From UTCFX2 sp963827155 (GTDB taxonomy: Bacteria > Chloroflexota > Anaerolineae > Anaerolineales > UBA4823): a DNA stretch of 64,000 bases. The DNA lies in contig CAWGZV010000003.1 in assembly GCA_963827155.1 (NCBI GenBank), positions 186,001 through 250,000 of the forward strand, read 5' to 3'. Positions within the stretch are counted from its first letter, which is position 1. Every line of letters starts with the position of its first letter. Below, piece after piece: positions 1 to 10,075 of the stretch. The notes below the pieces were generated by a model that worked only from the letters and a program-made list of their open reading frames with translations, searched no databases and had not been told where the DNA came from. Both the position numbers and the translations under genes were made by a program.

Positions 1-2098
1 ATTTGGGTGCAAGCTTCTTTGAAAACCCACCAGTCGATTTGAAGAATTTGACCGGTTTCTTGGGCGATGGGTAAGAAATCGCTGGCAGGAATCAGACCAA
101 GCCTGGGGTGCATCCAATGAACGAGGGCCTCGAAGCCAATCAGCTCACCATTCTGTAAAGAGACGATGGGTTGATAGCTGACCTCGAATTGGTTTTCTGC
201 CAATGCGTGCTGGATATCTACTTCGAGAGATAAGCGGTAGATGATTTCGCGGCGCATCTCAGGGTCAAAAAGCTGGTATCTCGATTTACCTTTGCTCTTA
301 GCGACGTACATGGCAATGTCGGCATCTCTAAGCACATCCTCTGGACGGCTGTAGCCGAGCGAACTGAGGACTACACCGATGCTGGTGCTGATGTAACATT
401 CGTGAGACCCGAGCTTGATTGGTTTCTCGAGCGCAGCCATGATCTCCGTTGATTTTTCCCTGGCATCGGTCTCATCATGGATTCCATCCAGCAGGATGAC
501 AAACTCGTCTCCGCTCAGGCGGGCTACCGTATCCGCACGTCTCAGAGAGTTTTAAGCACCTGGGCGATGGCGATCAGAAGCTGATCGCCAGAGGGATGCC
601 CCAGACTGTCGTTGACGAATTTGAACTGGTCCAAATCGAGGAACAGAACAGCAAAGCAGTATTCGGGTTCTTGTTCTGCGCGACGGATTGCCTTTTGGAG
701 GTGCTCGATGAACAAAGCCCGGTTTGGAAGGCTGGTCAACTTATCATGAAAGGCATCATGGAGCAGCCTGGCTTCGACGCTTTTTCGCTCGCTGATATCG
801 GTTTGCGATCCAGCGATGCGGCAGATCCCGCCATCCGAACCCTGGACAGCCACTCCTCGGCTCAACATCCAGCGTAAGGTGTTATCTTTATGCCTGATAC
901 GGTATTCTGCTTCGAGATGAGGGGCGCGCCCATTAATCAGGGCAGTTAATGCAGACTTCAGGGCTTCGATATCATCTTGATGGACGCGATTGAACCACTC
1001 ATTGGGACTATCTCCAATTTCGTGCTCTTGAAAACCGAGCATCTCTTTCCATCGCGGGGAATAATAGAGCCGATTCTTCTTGAGATCTAAATCCCAGATG
1101 CCGTCATTAGCGCCGCGGGCGGCCAGGGCGTATCGCTCTTCACTCTCGCGCAGGGCTGATTCTATTCGCTTCCGCTCGACGATTTCGTGGCGGGCTTGCT
1201 GGTAAAGCGAGGCGTTTTCCAGCGCGATCGCGGCGTAGTCGGCAAGGGAGGTCAAGATGATTTCTTCCCGCTGGGTGAAACCCTGTGGATTTTTGCGGTT
1301 ATCCACCGAGAGAACGCCGAGAGGCCGGCCTTTGGATAGGATCGGGACGTTCATCAGGCTGTTCACCAGCAAACCAGTACCGATCTTAATCGGCTTATCG
1401 ACCAGCTGGGTGATCTTGCGCATCGGTTTGCCGGTAGTCAGCGTTTCGCCCAAGAGCGAATCTGCGATTGGCAGGCGCAAAGAGCTGCTGATGTGACCAT
1501 CGATGTTCTTGGAGGCGCGCAGATAGAGGGTGCCGGTTGAATGGTCAAGCAGTGCCAGGAATCCTTCGTCAGCCTGAGTAAGCTGGACGGCGGCTTCGAC
1601 TATTCGGCGAAGGACCTCGTCCAGATCAAGGGTGGATGTAACGCTCTGCCCAATTTTCGAAAGGGAGCTCAGCCAGTTAACCTGCTCATTAAGCTCAGAT
1701 ACCAAAAGGGTTTTTTCTCGGCGAAGGCGAGTCTCTTCTAATGCACGCCCAATCGAGGCGGCCAGCTGGTCAGGCTCAACAGGTTTGATCAGATAATCTT
1801 CGACTCCCAACTGAAATGCTTCGACCACGATTTGCTCTGAACCGTGCGCCGTAAATAGAATGGCTGGGACAGAAGTACCTTCATTCTTAAGGCGACGGAG
1901 GAGATCCAATCCGCTGATATCCGGCAAGTCGAGGTCGAGCAGAAGCAGTGAAGGTTTGAGCTCATGGATTGCGATTAAAGCACTGGACCCATCGAAGACC
2001 TGTCTGCAGCGGTAACCAAAACTCGGCAGTAAGGTCTCAGTGATAAAACTTCCTAGTTGTTCGTTATCGTCAACGACCAGAATGAAGTCTTGTTTCAT
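1..2098 (-). CDS. REC-GAF-PAS-GGDEF-EAL cyclic-di-GMP signalling protein (frameshifted, runs off the window)
   Basis: A soluble multi-domain signalling protein that should make and/or break down cyclic di-GMP. From the N-terminus: a receiver domain (VVDDNE acid pocket, phospho-acceptor Asp in LLLDLDLP), a GAF domain at about residues 145-300, a PAS domain (YYSPRWKEMLGF) at about 325-440, then GGDEF (signature SGDEF) and an EAL domain (GFEALVHW) that continues beyond base 1. The reading frame stops at 542-544 inside GGDEF, but the neighbouring frame carries the rest of GGDEF and EAL without a stop to the window edge, so one base is missing around 541-547. I chose the Met at 2098 (MKQDFILVVDD), which has GGGGAG just upstream, over a GTG at 2113. 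SGDEF instead of GGDEF leaves cyclase activity uncertain. Domain calls are from motifs; the direction of c-di-GMP turnover is unknown. Confidence 0.85.
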
Positions 2099-2298
2099 CT
2101 CTCCCCATGTCACAACTGGATGTAAACTAACTCAACCAGGTTGACGAGAGTCGAAGATAATTTTTCGATGGCTAATCGCTAGTCCCAGGTTGAAAGGAAG
2201 GTTATGATTTCACATTAGTATATAAAGAAATCCTCGAAAAATCAATAAAACTTGAACCTTGAAAGGAAATTGTAAGCTCGATGGATCAACCCGCCCAT

Positions 2299-3525
2299 TC
2301 ATTCATAACGCAAGGCTTCGACCGGCTCCAGAGCGGCAGCCCGATTGGCGGGATACAAGCCAAAGAACAAACCGACTGCAGCTGAGAAGAGGGTGGCTAG
2401 CAAGATGGTATCCAATCCGATAGCTGGATTAATCATAGTTCCCTGGGCTTCGGCGATGCGTTTGACGATCAGGGCAATGGCAACACCCAGACCGATTCCG
2501 ATCAAACCGCCAAACAGGCTGAGCAAAGCGGATTCGGTCAAAAACTGGACAAGAATATCGACCCGCCGGGCGCCAAGCGCTTTTCGTAAACCGATCTCGC
2601 GCGTGCGCTCAGTCACCGAGACGAGCATGATGTTCATAATCCCGATCCCGCCGACCAAAAGTGAGATTGCTGCGATCCCACCCAAGAAAATGGTCAGAAC
2701 ATTTGTGATCGTCTGAGCGGTATTCAAGAAATCTTGTTGGGTGAGTATAGTGAAATCGTCTTTACCAATCTCAGTGCGGTGGCGGGCGCGCAGAACCTGG
2801 GCAATCTCTTCTGCCGCCTGTGGGACTGAGCGGGCGTTTACCGCCTGAACCATGAGCATATCCACCCGATCGCGAGTGGCGCGGCGAAGGAGGCGTGTCT
2901 GAGCTGTAGTCAGCGGTACTACCACGCGATCATCCTGGTTCCCAAAGCCTGAGCCGCCTTTTGATTCCAGAATCCCAATCACCCGGAACGGCTGACCCTC
3001 GATCCGCACGGTTTCGCCGACCAATCCTTCGGTTCGATCAAACAGCTTCTTGGCAACTTCTGTTCCTAGCAGGACGACCGATGCCCGCCCAAGAATATGT
3101 TCCTCGCTGATGAACTCGCCTTCACTGACCTTTGCATTTCGGACGGGTCCATACTCGGGGGTCACGCCTTCGACTGTGGTGGAGGTGGATTCTCCGCCGG
3201 CGGTCACAACAGCCTGCCCCTGGAGGAGCGGAGCAGCATCAGCAACCGAGGGAGCCTGAAATGGATCAGCGATCGCTGAGGCGTCGCCCAAGGTGATAGG
3301 TTCTGGGTTGCGCACATCCTCTGACCCGCCTCGGAACACGAAGAGCAGGTTGGTCCCGATGCCCTGGATCGAGCCAGTAATCGTGTTTTGGGCGCCACGA
3401 CCAATGGAGATGATCGAGATAACTGCTGCGACCCCGATCACGATCCCAATGATCGTCAAACCAGAGCGGAGCTTGTTGCTGGAAAGGCTCTCGAGCGCTT
3501 CGAGGATCGATTGAAGAATGATCAT
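2299..3525 (-). CDS. MacB-type ABC transporter permease (FtsX/MacB_PCD)
   Basis: Inner-membrane permease of a MacB-like export system, 408 aa. It has one N-terminal membrane segment (about residues 20-42), a large extracytoplasmic domain (about 45-270) and three C-terminal membrane segments (about 275-400) around the family hallmark GGIGIMNIMLVSVTERTREIG. The C-terminus EPVEALRYE is typical of the family. Its start overlaps the end of the ATPase gene by 4 nt (3522-3525), and the adaptor gene lies just upstream, so the three form one operon. MacB-type systems are mechanotransmitters that export peptides, lipoproteins or drugs; the substrate here cannot be read from sequence. In an organism without a classical outer membrane it would act without TolC. 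Confidence 0.9.
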   Translation of the reverse strand: MIILQSILEALESLSSNKLRSGLTIIGIVIGVAAVISIISIGRGAQNTITGSIQGIGTNLLFVFRGGSEDVRNPEPITLGDASAIADPFQAPSVADAAPLLQGQAVVTAGGESTSTTVEGVTPEYGPVRNAKVSEGEFISEEHILGRASVVLLGTEVAKKLFDRTEGLVGETVRIEGQPFRVIGILESKGGSGFGNQDDRVVVPLTTAQTRLLRRATRDRVDMLMVQAVNARSVPQAAEEIAQVLRARHRTEIGKDDFTILTQQDFLNTAQTITNVLTIFLGGIAAISLLVGGIGIMNIMLVSVTERTREIGLRKALGARRVDILVQFLTESALLSLFGGLIGIGLGVAIALIVKRIAEAQGTMINPAIGLDTILLATLFSAAVGLFFGLYPANRAAALEPVEALRYE

Positions 3526-4238
3526 ACCTGTTCTCCAGCAGTAGAGGCGATGGGATGATCTACATCATTTTCTACCAACCCATCCCGCAGATGGATCACC
3601 CTGCGGGTTCGAGAGGCGACATCTGGATCGTGGGTAACGATCACCAGGGTAGTGCCGATGTTCTGGTTCAACTTCAGCAGGAGGTGCATGATTTCTTCAC
3701 CAGAACGCGAATCGAGATTGCCTGTGGGTTCATCCGCCAAGATAATTGCGGGGTTGTTCACCAAAGCGCGGGCGATTGCGACGCGCTGTTGCTGCCCTCC
3801 AGAGAGCTCATTAGGGCGGTGATGGATGCGATCTCCGAGCCCAACAGCATCCAGGGCAGCTCTGGCGCGCTCTCGACGTTCCTGACGAATCCCTGCATAG
3901 CGCATCGGCAGCTCAACATTAACCAGGGCAGACGTACGAGCGAGAAGATTAAAACTCTGAAAGATAAATCCCACTTTTCGATTGCGGATTGATGCGAGCT
4001 GATCGTCTTTCATGTGAGAGGTTTCTTCGCCGTCCAGGATATATTGTCCACCTGTTGGACGGTCCAGACAACCGATAATATTCATCAGCGTGGATTTCCC
4101 GGAACCGGAAGGACCCATGATCGCGACGATCTCACCGCGTTCGATTTGGGCAGACACCCCTCGTAAAGCGTGAACCTCGACATCGCCCATCTGATAGACT
4201 TTTTTTAATTCTACTGCCTGAATGACCAGGTCGCTCAT
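3522..4238 (-). CDS. ABC transporter ATP-binding protein, MacB/LolD type
   Basis: Cytoplasmic nucleotide-binding subunit, 238 aa, powering the adjacent permease. Complete motif set: Walker A GPSGSGKST (about residue 42), Q-loop FQSFNLL, signature LSGGQQQRV, Walker B ILADEPTGNLD and H-loop VTHDPDV. The length and the motif FIFQSFNLLARTSALVNVELP are typical of the LolD/MacB branch. It overlaps the adaptor gene (4235-4238) and the permease gene (3522-3525) by 4 nt each, which suggests translational coupling and fixed stoichiometry. Confidence 0.93.
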   Translation of the reverse strand: MSDLVIQAVELKKVYQMGDVEVHALRGVSAQIERGEIVAIMGPSGSGKSTLMNIIGCLDRPTGGQYILDGEETSHMKDDQLASIRNRKVGFIFQSFNLLARTSALVNVELPMRYAGIRQERRERARAALDAVGLGDRIHHRPNELSGGQQQRVAIARALVNNPAIILADEPTGNLDSRSGEEIMHLLLKLNQNIGTTLVIVTHDPDVASRTRRVIHLRDGLVENDVDHPIASTAGEQV

Positions 4239-5605
4239 TGTCCGCTGTTCCTTACAAATGGAGGCGGTCCGTTCAATTCGAATTCAACCGGCGGGTTGAG
4301 GATGATTACATCCCCGACATTCAGATCGCCTTCAATCACTTCGCTGTTAGTATCCGAATTGGCGCCCAGCTTGATATTGGTGGCGACGATCTTGTCGCCA
4401 CGAAGGAGATAGATCACCTGCTGCCCATCTTTGAAACGGACTGCACGGTTTGGAACAAGCAGGACATAATCCAGCTGGTTGACAATGATGTTCACAGCCG
4501 CGGTCATTCCTGGTTTTACCTGTTCATCCGCGTCGGTAAGGCGAACTGTGACGTTAAAATCGACCACACCTTGGTTGCTTGTACCCACCCGGTCTACAGT
4601 TGAGACAATCCCATGATATTCCTTGGCGCGAATGGCATCAAAAGTCATGAAGGCTTCTTGACCTACTTCAATTTGGTTGATATCGACTTCTGAGACAGCG
4701 AGGTCAACGAACAATGTGCTCAGATCATCCAGGCGGAAGGCAGGTGTATTTGGACCCACCTGATCGCCCACCTGAGGTTCAGCCAGGGCGATTTCCCCAT
4801 CGAAAGGCGCTTCGATCCATGCCTGGTTCAAAGTTGCTTGAGCGGCGGCGATGCGGGCTTCTGCGGCAGCAATATCATCGGATTGAGGTCCGTTTTTCCA
4901 AAAATCGTAATCATGGCGCGCTTTTACTAAGTTTGCTGCGGCAATTTGCAAGGCATAATCGTATTCCAACCGTTTGACAGCGACGTTGAAATCTGCCTGG
5001 GCATTATCCAACTTCTCTTTCAGGTCGTCACGGGTGGAATCTCCGGAGGGATAGTATTTGTAAGGTTCGAAAGCGAGGCGGGTTTCATCGAGCCTGGTTT
5101 TCATCCGATCATAGGCATCGATCGGTGAAAGCTTAGCCTGTTCATCGGGAACGTTGAAATTATCCAGCTGATACTGGGCGTTTTTTACATCTTTGGCATA
5201 TTTTGAAATGGACTGCAGCGACTGGATCCGGGCGTTTTCAGCGTTTGTATAAAGGTCATCCAATGCTTTCTGGGTGGATTCAAGATCTGCTCGCGCCAGA
5301 ATGACGGTCTGCGGTAGGGAAGTTTGGGCCAGCTCGGCGAGTTTATCACCGGATTTTACTCGATCGCCAACAGCATAATTAACGCTTCCGACTGTACCGG
5401 TAGTTTTCCAATCCAGAGAAGCAGATTGCCTGGAGCGCACCTGACCGGTTGCCCCAATGGTGGCGACCAGACTGCCTTTTGAAGCTGGGATTGTCTGCAG
5501 GTCGCTCAAAGCATTAACCTGCTGCGATTTCCTCCACTGCAAAAAGCCGAAGACTGCCCCTGCGATCACAGCGATAAGAATAACAAGGATGATTATTTTT
5601 TTCAT
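4235..5605 (-). CDS. HlyD/MacA-family membrane-fusion adaptor
   Basis: Extracytoplasmic adaptor of the tripartite ABC system, 456 aa. It has an N-terminal membrane anchor (about residues 3-22), two half-lipoyl/barrel-sandwich segments flanking a long helical hairpin (about 100-260, rich in Ala/Lys/Asp heptads), and beta-barrel and membrane-proximal domains towards the C-terminus (KPGMTAAVNI, VPNRAVRF). The frame is open up to 5725, but the Met at 5605 (MKKIIILV) directly follows GAGGAAAA and starts the membrane anchor, so I chose it. It is the first gene of the adaptor-ATPase-permease operon. A CRP-like palindrome sits about 125 nt upstream, between this gene and the divergent gltD-like gene. 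Confidence 0.88.
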   Translation of the reverse strand: MKKIIILVILIAVIAGAVFGFLQWRKSQQVNALSDLQTIPASKGSLVATIGATGQVRSRQSASLDWKTTGTVGSVNYAVGDRVKSGDKLAELAQTSLPQTVILARADLESTQKALDDLYTNAENARIQSLQSISKYAKDVKNAQYQLDNFNVPDEQAKLSPIDAYDRMKTRLDETRLAFEPYKYYPSGDSTRDDLKEKLDNAQADFNVAVKRLEYDYALQIAAANLVKARHDYDFWKNGPQSDDIAAAEARIAAAQATLNQAWIEAPFDGEIALAEPQVGDQVGPNTPAFRLDDLSTLFVDLAVSEVDINQIEVGQEAFMTFDAIRAKEYHGIVSTVDRVGTSNQGVVDFNVTVRLTDADEQVKPGMTAAVNIIVNQLDYVLLVPNRAVRFKDGQQVIYLLRGDKIVATNIKLGANSDTNSEVIEGDLNVGDVIILNPPVEFELNGPPPFVRNSGQ

Positions 5606-5727
5606 TTTTCCTCTATGATGCCCCGGTATACCAGCGGAGGATTCTACTCCAGTTTCGCTAAAGAAGCCTGAGATCAGAAGAAGTAGATGTGAAGAAACAG
5701 ATGAATATGTATATAGATCATTCAATC

Positions 5728-5743
5728 AGTGACAACCGTCACA
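5728..5743. promoter_or_regulatory. CRP-like operator in a divergent promoter region
   Basis: AGTGACAACCGTCACA fits the CRP half-site pair GTGA-N6-TCAC and closely resembles the palindrome at 29414-29429 in front of the iron operon. It lies between the divergent adaptor and GltD-like genes. A plausible -10 for the rightward gene is TATGAT at 5788-5793, without a good -35. That the Crp/Fnr protein encoded at 28.6 kb binds here is inference. Confidence 0.5.
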
Positions 5744-5838
5744 AAAAAACATGACATCTGAGACTGAAACAAAGCAGGTCTAGTGGGTATGATTTATCTG
5801 TTATCCACGGCATCGACGTTATTTGGAGGTTTTGCTTA

Positions 5839-7272
5839 ATGAGAGCTATTTCTGGTGATTTCCTGGCAATCGATCGAAAATCTCGCGCCCGTACGCTATC
5901 CCTGGATGTGCTTACTCGCCCGGCAGCTGAGCGGATTTGTGATTTTGAAGATGTTGTCATTCCATTATCGCCTGAACAGGCGATTTTCGAAGCATCGCGC
6001 TGTGTGCAGTGTCCGGATCCAGCGCCGTGTGTTCAGGCGTGCCCGGCGCATAACGACATCCCTTCAGCTATGTGGCTGATTGAGCAAGGGAAATTCCTGG
6101 AGGCGGCTCAAATCTACCGCCAGACCAGTTCGATGCCGGAGATCTGCGGGCGAGTTTGCCCACAGGAACAGCTCTGTCAGGGCTCATGTTCGCGCAACAA
6201 ATCCACTTCGGCGGTATTAACCGGTCCGCTCGAAGCTTTCGTGGCGGATTATGAACGCCAATTTGGGCATGTGGAGATCCAGGTTGGTAAATCCAGCGGG
6301 AAGCGGGCTGCGATTATTGGCGCCGGTCCAGCCGGGCTGGCTTGTGCGGAACAGCTTGTCAAGATGGGCAATCAGGTTGTGATATTCGAGTCAAAACCGT
6401 CCTCAGGTGGACTTTTAACCTATGGTATCCCGAGTTTCAAGCTGCCTAACGAAGTGGTTTTCGCACGAATCGAGGATCTAAAAGATGCAGGTGTGATATT
6501 TGTCAATGAAGTTATGATTGGCAAAGAGAAAACGATTGACGAACTTTTCGCAGAAGGGTTTCAGGCAGTGTTCATTGGCGTAGGAGCGGAAATCGACGCG
6601 CCGATGGAAGTGCCGGGTGAAGACCTGCCGGGAGTCTATAAAGCCACCGAATTCTTAATGCGCTGCAATGTCGAATCAGACATGCTGCCGGTTGAGCTGC
6701 GCTCGAAACCCCAGGTGGGTAAGAAAGTGGCGGTGATCGGAGGTGGGGATACTGCATCGGACTGTTTGCGGACCGCGCTGCGGATGGGTGCGGATGAGGT
6801 CGTTTGTCTTTACCGCCGGACGGAGAAGGAGATGCCTGGCGGGCGCCATGACCGTGAATTAGCCCGTGAAGAGGGCGCTGAATATCAGTTCTTGACCCAA
6901 CCGGTGCAGTTTATTTCTGGGGAAGATGGGCGCCTAGCCAGGATCGAATGCATTCGAATGGTGCTGGGCGAGCCAGATGCAAAGGGCAGGCGAAAGCCGG
7001 TCCCGGTGGAAGGCTCGAACTTCATTGTAGAAGCCGACAGTGCAGTTTTAGCGCTTGGCTATTGGCCAGACACCACGATTGGTGATTCGACGCCAGAACT
7101 AAAGACCCATAAGTATGGGCTGATCGAGGTCGATCCTGAGACGGGGGCGACATCACGACCCGGTGTATTTGCCGGCGGCGACGACGTCAGCGGACCTGAC
7201 CTGGTAGTCACAGCGATGACCGCCGGAAGAAAAGCAGCTGCCGCGATGGACCAATATCTGCGGATTCTGTGA
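5839..7272 (+). CDS. GltD-like NAD(P)-dependent oxidoreductase (glutamate synthase small-subunit family)
   Basis: A 477-aa flavoprotein with an N-terminal cysteine-rich domain for two 4Fe-4S clusters (CVQCPDPAPCVQACPAHNDIP and CGRVCPQEQLCQGSC at about residues 55-120), an FAD Rossmann motif GAGPAGLACAEQL (about 160) and an NAD(P) motif GGGDTASDCLRTA (about 300). It ends with the family's AGGDDVSGPDLVVTAM. The start has a GGAGG site 9 nt upstream. No large GltB subunit is next to it. Stand-alone members serve as GltD, as the beta subunit of NfnAB, or as electron donors to other enzymes; I cannot tell which. A terminator follows at 7298-7330. Confidence 0.88.
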   Translation: MRAISGDFLAIDRKSRARTLSLDVLTRPAAERICDFEDVVIPLSPEQAIFEASRCVQCPDPAPCVQACPAHNDIPSAMWLIEQGKFLEAAQIYRQTSSMPEICGRVCPQEQLCQGSCSRNKSTSAVLTGPLEAFVADYERQFGHVEIQVGKSSGKRAAIIGAGPAGLACAEQLVKMGNQVVIFESKPSSGGLLTYGIPSFKLPNEVVFARIEDLKDAGVIFVNEVMIGKEKTIDELFAEGFQAVFIGVGAEIDAPMEVPGEDLPGVYKATEFLMRCNVESDMLPVELRSKPQVGKKVAVIGGGDTASDCLRTALRMGADEVVCLYRRTEKEMPGGRHDRELAREEGAEYQFLTQPVQFISGEDGRLARIECIRMVLGEPDAKGRRKPVPVEGSNFIVEADSAVLALGYWPDTTIGDSTPELKTHKYGLIEVDPETGATSRPGVFAGGDDVSGPDLVVTAMTAGRKAAAAMDQYLRIL

Positions 7273-7297
7273 ACTGAGCGCTGGTAGGTTATAATTG

Positions 7298-7332
7298 AAG
7301 GTCGTGCGTTTGCCACGCACGACCTTTTAATT
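7298..7332 (+). terminator. Rho-independent terminator after the GltD-like gene
   Basis: AAGGTCGTGCGT and ACGCACGACCTT form a 12-bp stem with a 5-nt loop, followed by a short T-rich tract. It separates the GltD-like gene from gyrA. Confidence 0.75.
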
Positions 7333-7375
7333 TAGATAACATTCGCCACCCGATGGCTCATTAAGGGATACCTCT

Positions 7376-9847
7376 ATGGAAATTGGCGCTGTCCAGCTAG
7401 TGGATATCGATGAACAAATGCGCGCGGCCTACCTCGATTACGCGATGAGCGTGATCGTAGCCCGCGCCTTGCCGGATGCTCGCGACGGATTGAAACCTGT
7501 TCACCGGCGGATTCTCTATGCCATGCATGATATGGGGCTGAGGCCAAACTCCGCATATAAGAAATCCGCCCGAATCGTGGGCGAGGTGCTTGGGAAATAT
7601 CATCCACATGGTGACGCGGCAGTATATGAATCGATGGTGCGATTGGCGCAAGATTTTTCAATGCGATACATGCTGGTGGATGGGCAGGGCAACTTTGGCT
7701 CGATAGATGGGGACACGCCTGCAGCTATGCGATACACGGAGGCGCGCCTGGCAAGCCCAGCCGAAGAGATGTTGGCGGATATCGACCGTGGCACGGTTGA
7801 TTTCACCGATAATTTTGATGGGACGCTGCAGGAACCAGCCGTTCTGCCCGCCAGACTCCCCAACCTGCTGCTCAACGGCTCCGCAGGGATTGCAGTCGGG
7901 ATGGCTACAAATATCCCCCCACACAACCTGCGCGAGGTCGCGGCTGGGATAAATTTCCTGATCGAAAATTATGACAAAATCGATGAAATCTCGGCTGAAG
8001 AAATAACCAGGCGCATCCCTGGTCCAGATTTCCCGACCGGAGGGATTATCGTCGGGGACGAAGGCATCTTCCAGGCTTACAGCACGGGACGAGGCCGAAT
8101 TGTGGTACGCGGTTTGGCACACATCGAGGAAATGGGCGCAACCCGGCATAGAATTGTGATCACCGAAATCCCATACCAGCTGAACAAAACCAGCCTGATC
8201 GAGCGGATTGCCGACCTGGCACGTTCCGGCAAACTGGATGACATTTCAGACCTGCGGGACGAATCCGACCGGCGCGGGATGAGTATTGTGATTGAGCTCA
8301 AGCGTGGAGCGCAGCCGAAAAAGGTGCTCAACCAGCTGTATAAGTACACCCCCCTCCAATCTACATTTGGGGTGCAGCTTCTGGCACTGGTGGATAACGA
8401 GCCGCGCCTGATCTCAATAAAACGCGCCCTGCACATCTTCATCGACCATCGCATCGTGGTGATCCGGCGAAGATCGGAATTTGAGCTGGCAAAGGCGCGT
8501 GAGCGCTCCCACATCCTGGCAGGGCTGCTGATTGCCCTCCAAAACCTGGATGAAGTGATCACGACGATCCGGAATGCGCCGGATGCCGACGCTGCAAAAG
8601 AGCGCCTGATCGAGCGGTTTTCCCTGAGCGAGCGTCAAGCCCAGGCGATCCTTGATATGCAGCTCAGGCGGCTGGCTGCCTTGGAACGCCAAAAAATTGA
8701 GGATGAACAGAAAGCCACCCTGGAACGGATCGCAACTCTTGAAGCGCTGCTCGCAGATCCCAAAAAGATCTTGCAGGTGATTCAGGAAGAGACTGCTGAG
8801 CTGGTGGAGAAATTTGGCGATGAGCGCAAGACCCGCATCGCCCGGGACGCTCGAGAAAGCTTCGACGAGGAAGACCTGGTGGCAGACGAGGCCGCGCTGA
8901 TCAGTATCACGCAGCTTGGCTACGTCAAAAGAACCGCGATGAAGGCGTTCCGGGCGCAGAACCGCGGAGGTAGAGGGGTAAGCGGTCACGCGACTAAGGA
9001 AGAGGATGAAGTGATGATGGTGGTGCCGACGCGGACGCTGAACACGGTATTATTCTTCTCGGACCGCGGCAAGGTCTATTCGGAAAAGGCTTATCAGATC
9101 CCGGACACAGATCGAGCAAGCAAAGGCATCTCGATCAACAACATCCTCTCAATGGACGCAGGAGAGACAATTACAGCGGCAGTTGCGGTGCCTGAGTTTG
9201 ATCGTACCCATTTCTGCATCATGGCGACCCGCAACGGCAGGGTAAAAAGGATTACGCTGGATGAGTTTGCCTCGGTTAGACCTTCAGGTTTAATTGCGCT
9301 CAATCTCGATGAAGGGGATGAGCTGGGTTGGGTGCGTCTGACTGGAGGCGATGACGAAGTCATACTGGTGACTGAACAGGGGCTGGCACTGCGATATTCT
9401 GAAAAAGAAGTGCGTGCAATGGGTCGAAACGCTGGCGGCGTCGCAGGGATCAAGCTTGGAAAAAATGATCATTTGACAAGTATGGAAGTTGTCGAACCGG
9501 ACGGGGATTTAATGGTGATCACGAGGGCAGGTTTTGGCAAACGTACACCGCTTGCGGAATACGCTCCGAAAGGTCGGGCGACGAAAGGGATGCGGACGAT
9601 CGATCAAAAAGCGATTGGTAAGATTGGGACGATTGTCTCGGCGAGGGTTGTGCAGCAGGAAGATGACTTGACGATCATCTCCTCGAATGGGGTTGTGCTT
9701 CGGATGAATGTGAAGGATATTGCCCAAAAAGGGAGGGGAGCACGGGGCGTGCTGCTGATGCATATTCAAAGTGGAGATACGGTGGCTTCGATGGCACGTA
9801 TGGCAAATGCGGAGCTTGGCAAGCCGCAATCCGATAACGGAGCCTGA
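7376..9847 (+). CDS. gyrA: DNA gyrase subunit A
   Basis: Catalytic breakage-reunion subunit of DNA gyrase, 823 aa, the usual length. The winged-helix domain carries the active-site Tyr in AAMRYTEARL (near residue 119). The quinolone-pocket region reads GKYHPHGDAAVYESMVRL, with Ala where E. coli has Ser83; Asp87 is replaced by Tyr in the local alignment DAAVYE, so intrinsic quinolone response could differ (inference). The coiled coil and primary dimer gate lie at about 340-480. The C-terminal beta-pinwheel contains a GyrA box variant (QNRGGRG) at about residue 525, which supports gyrase rather than ParC. gyrB is not in the window. Confidence 0.95.
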   Translation: MEIGAVQLVDIDEQMRAAYLDYAMSVIVARALPDARDGLKPVHRRILYAMHDMGLRPNSAYKKSARIVGEVLGKYHPHGDAAVYESMVRLAQDFSMRYMLVDGQGNFGSIDGDTPAAMRYTEARLASPAEEMLADIDRGTVDFTDNFDGTLQEPAVLPARLPNLLLNGSAGIAVGMATNIPPHNLREVAAGINFLIENYDKIDEISAEEITRRIPGPDFPTGGIIVGDEGIFQAYSTGRGRIVVRGLAHIEEMGATRHRIVITEIPYQLNKTSLIERIADLARSGKLDDISDLRDESDRRGMSIVIELKRGAQPKKVLNQLYKYTPLQSTFGVQLLALVDNEPRLISIKRALHIFIDHRIVVIRRRSEFELAKARERSHILAGLLIALQNLDEVITTIRNAPDADAAKERLIERFSLSERQAQAILDMQLRRLAALERQKIEDEQKATLERIATLEALLADPKKILQVIQEETAELVEKFGDERKTRIARDARESFDEEDLVADEAALISITQLGYVKRTAMKAFRAQNRGGRGVSGHATKEEDEVMMVVPTRTLNTVLFFSDRGKVYSEKAYQIPDTDRASKGISINNILSMDAGETITAAVAVPEFDRTHFCIMATRNGRVKRITLDEFASVRPSGLIALNLDEGDELGWVRLTGGDDEVILVTEQGLALRYSEKEVRAMGRNAGGVAGIKLGKNDHLTSMEVVEPDGDLMVITRAGFGKRTPLAEYAPKGRATKGMRTIDQKAIGKIGTIVSARVVQQEDDLTIISSNGVVLRMNVKDIAQKGRGARGVLLMHIQSGDTVASMARMANAELGKPQSDNGA

Positions 9848-9848
9848 A

Positions 9849-10058
9849 CTAATAGACCAGTGGCGGCACCACACTCCCGGTAACCAGCAGGCAAGCTGTG
9901 CTCAGCAGGCAGGTCATCAGCAGTAAAAGAAGAGCAATCACGAAGGTTTGGAAAGGCGTCATCCCAAGGAAGCGAGTAGGTGGACGGGTGGTCGGGCGGT
10001 AATTGTCCTCATCGTCTTCGAAGCTTGTTTCCGCCTGTTGGCGAAGTTCGTCTAGCAT
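9849..10058 (-). CDS. Small single-span membrane protein, unknown function
   Basis: A 69-aa protein with an acidic, Pro/Arg-rich N-terminal half (about residues 1-33) and one strongly hydrophobic segment (about 37-63, FVIALLLLLMTCLLSTACLLV). A GGAGG site 8 nt before the ATG supports real translation. It lies 17 nt downstream of birA on the same strand and is probably cotranscribed. Its stop comes one base after the gyrA stop on the other strand. I do not recognise a family. Confidence 0.65.
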   Translation of the reverse strand: MLDELRQQAETSFEDDEDNYRPTTRPPTRFLGMTPFQTFVIALLLLLMTCLLSTACLLVTGSVVPPLVY

Positions 10059-10075
10059 AATATAACCTCCAGATA

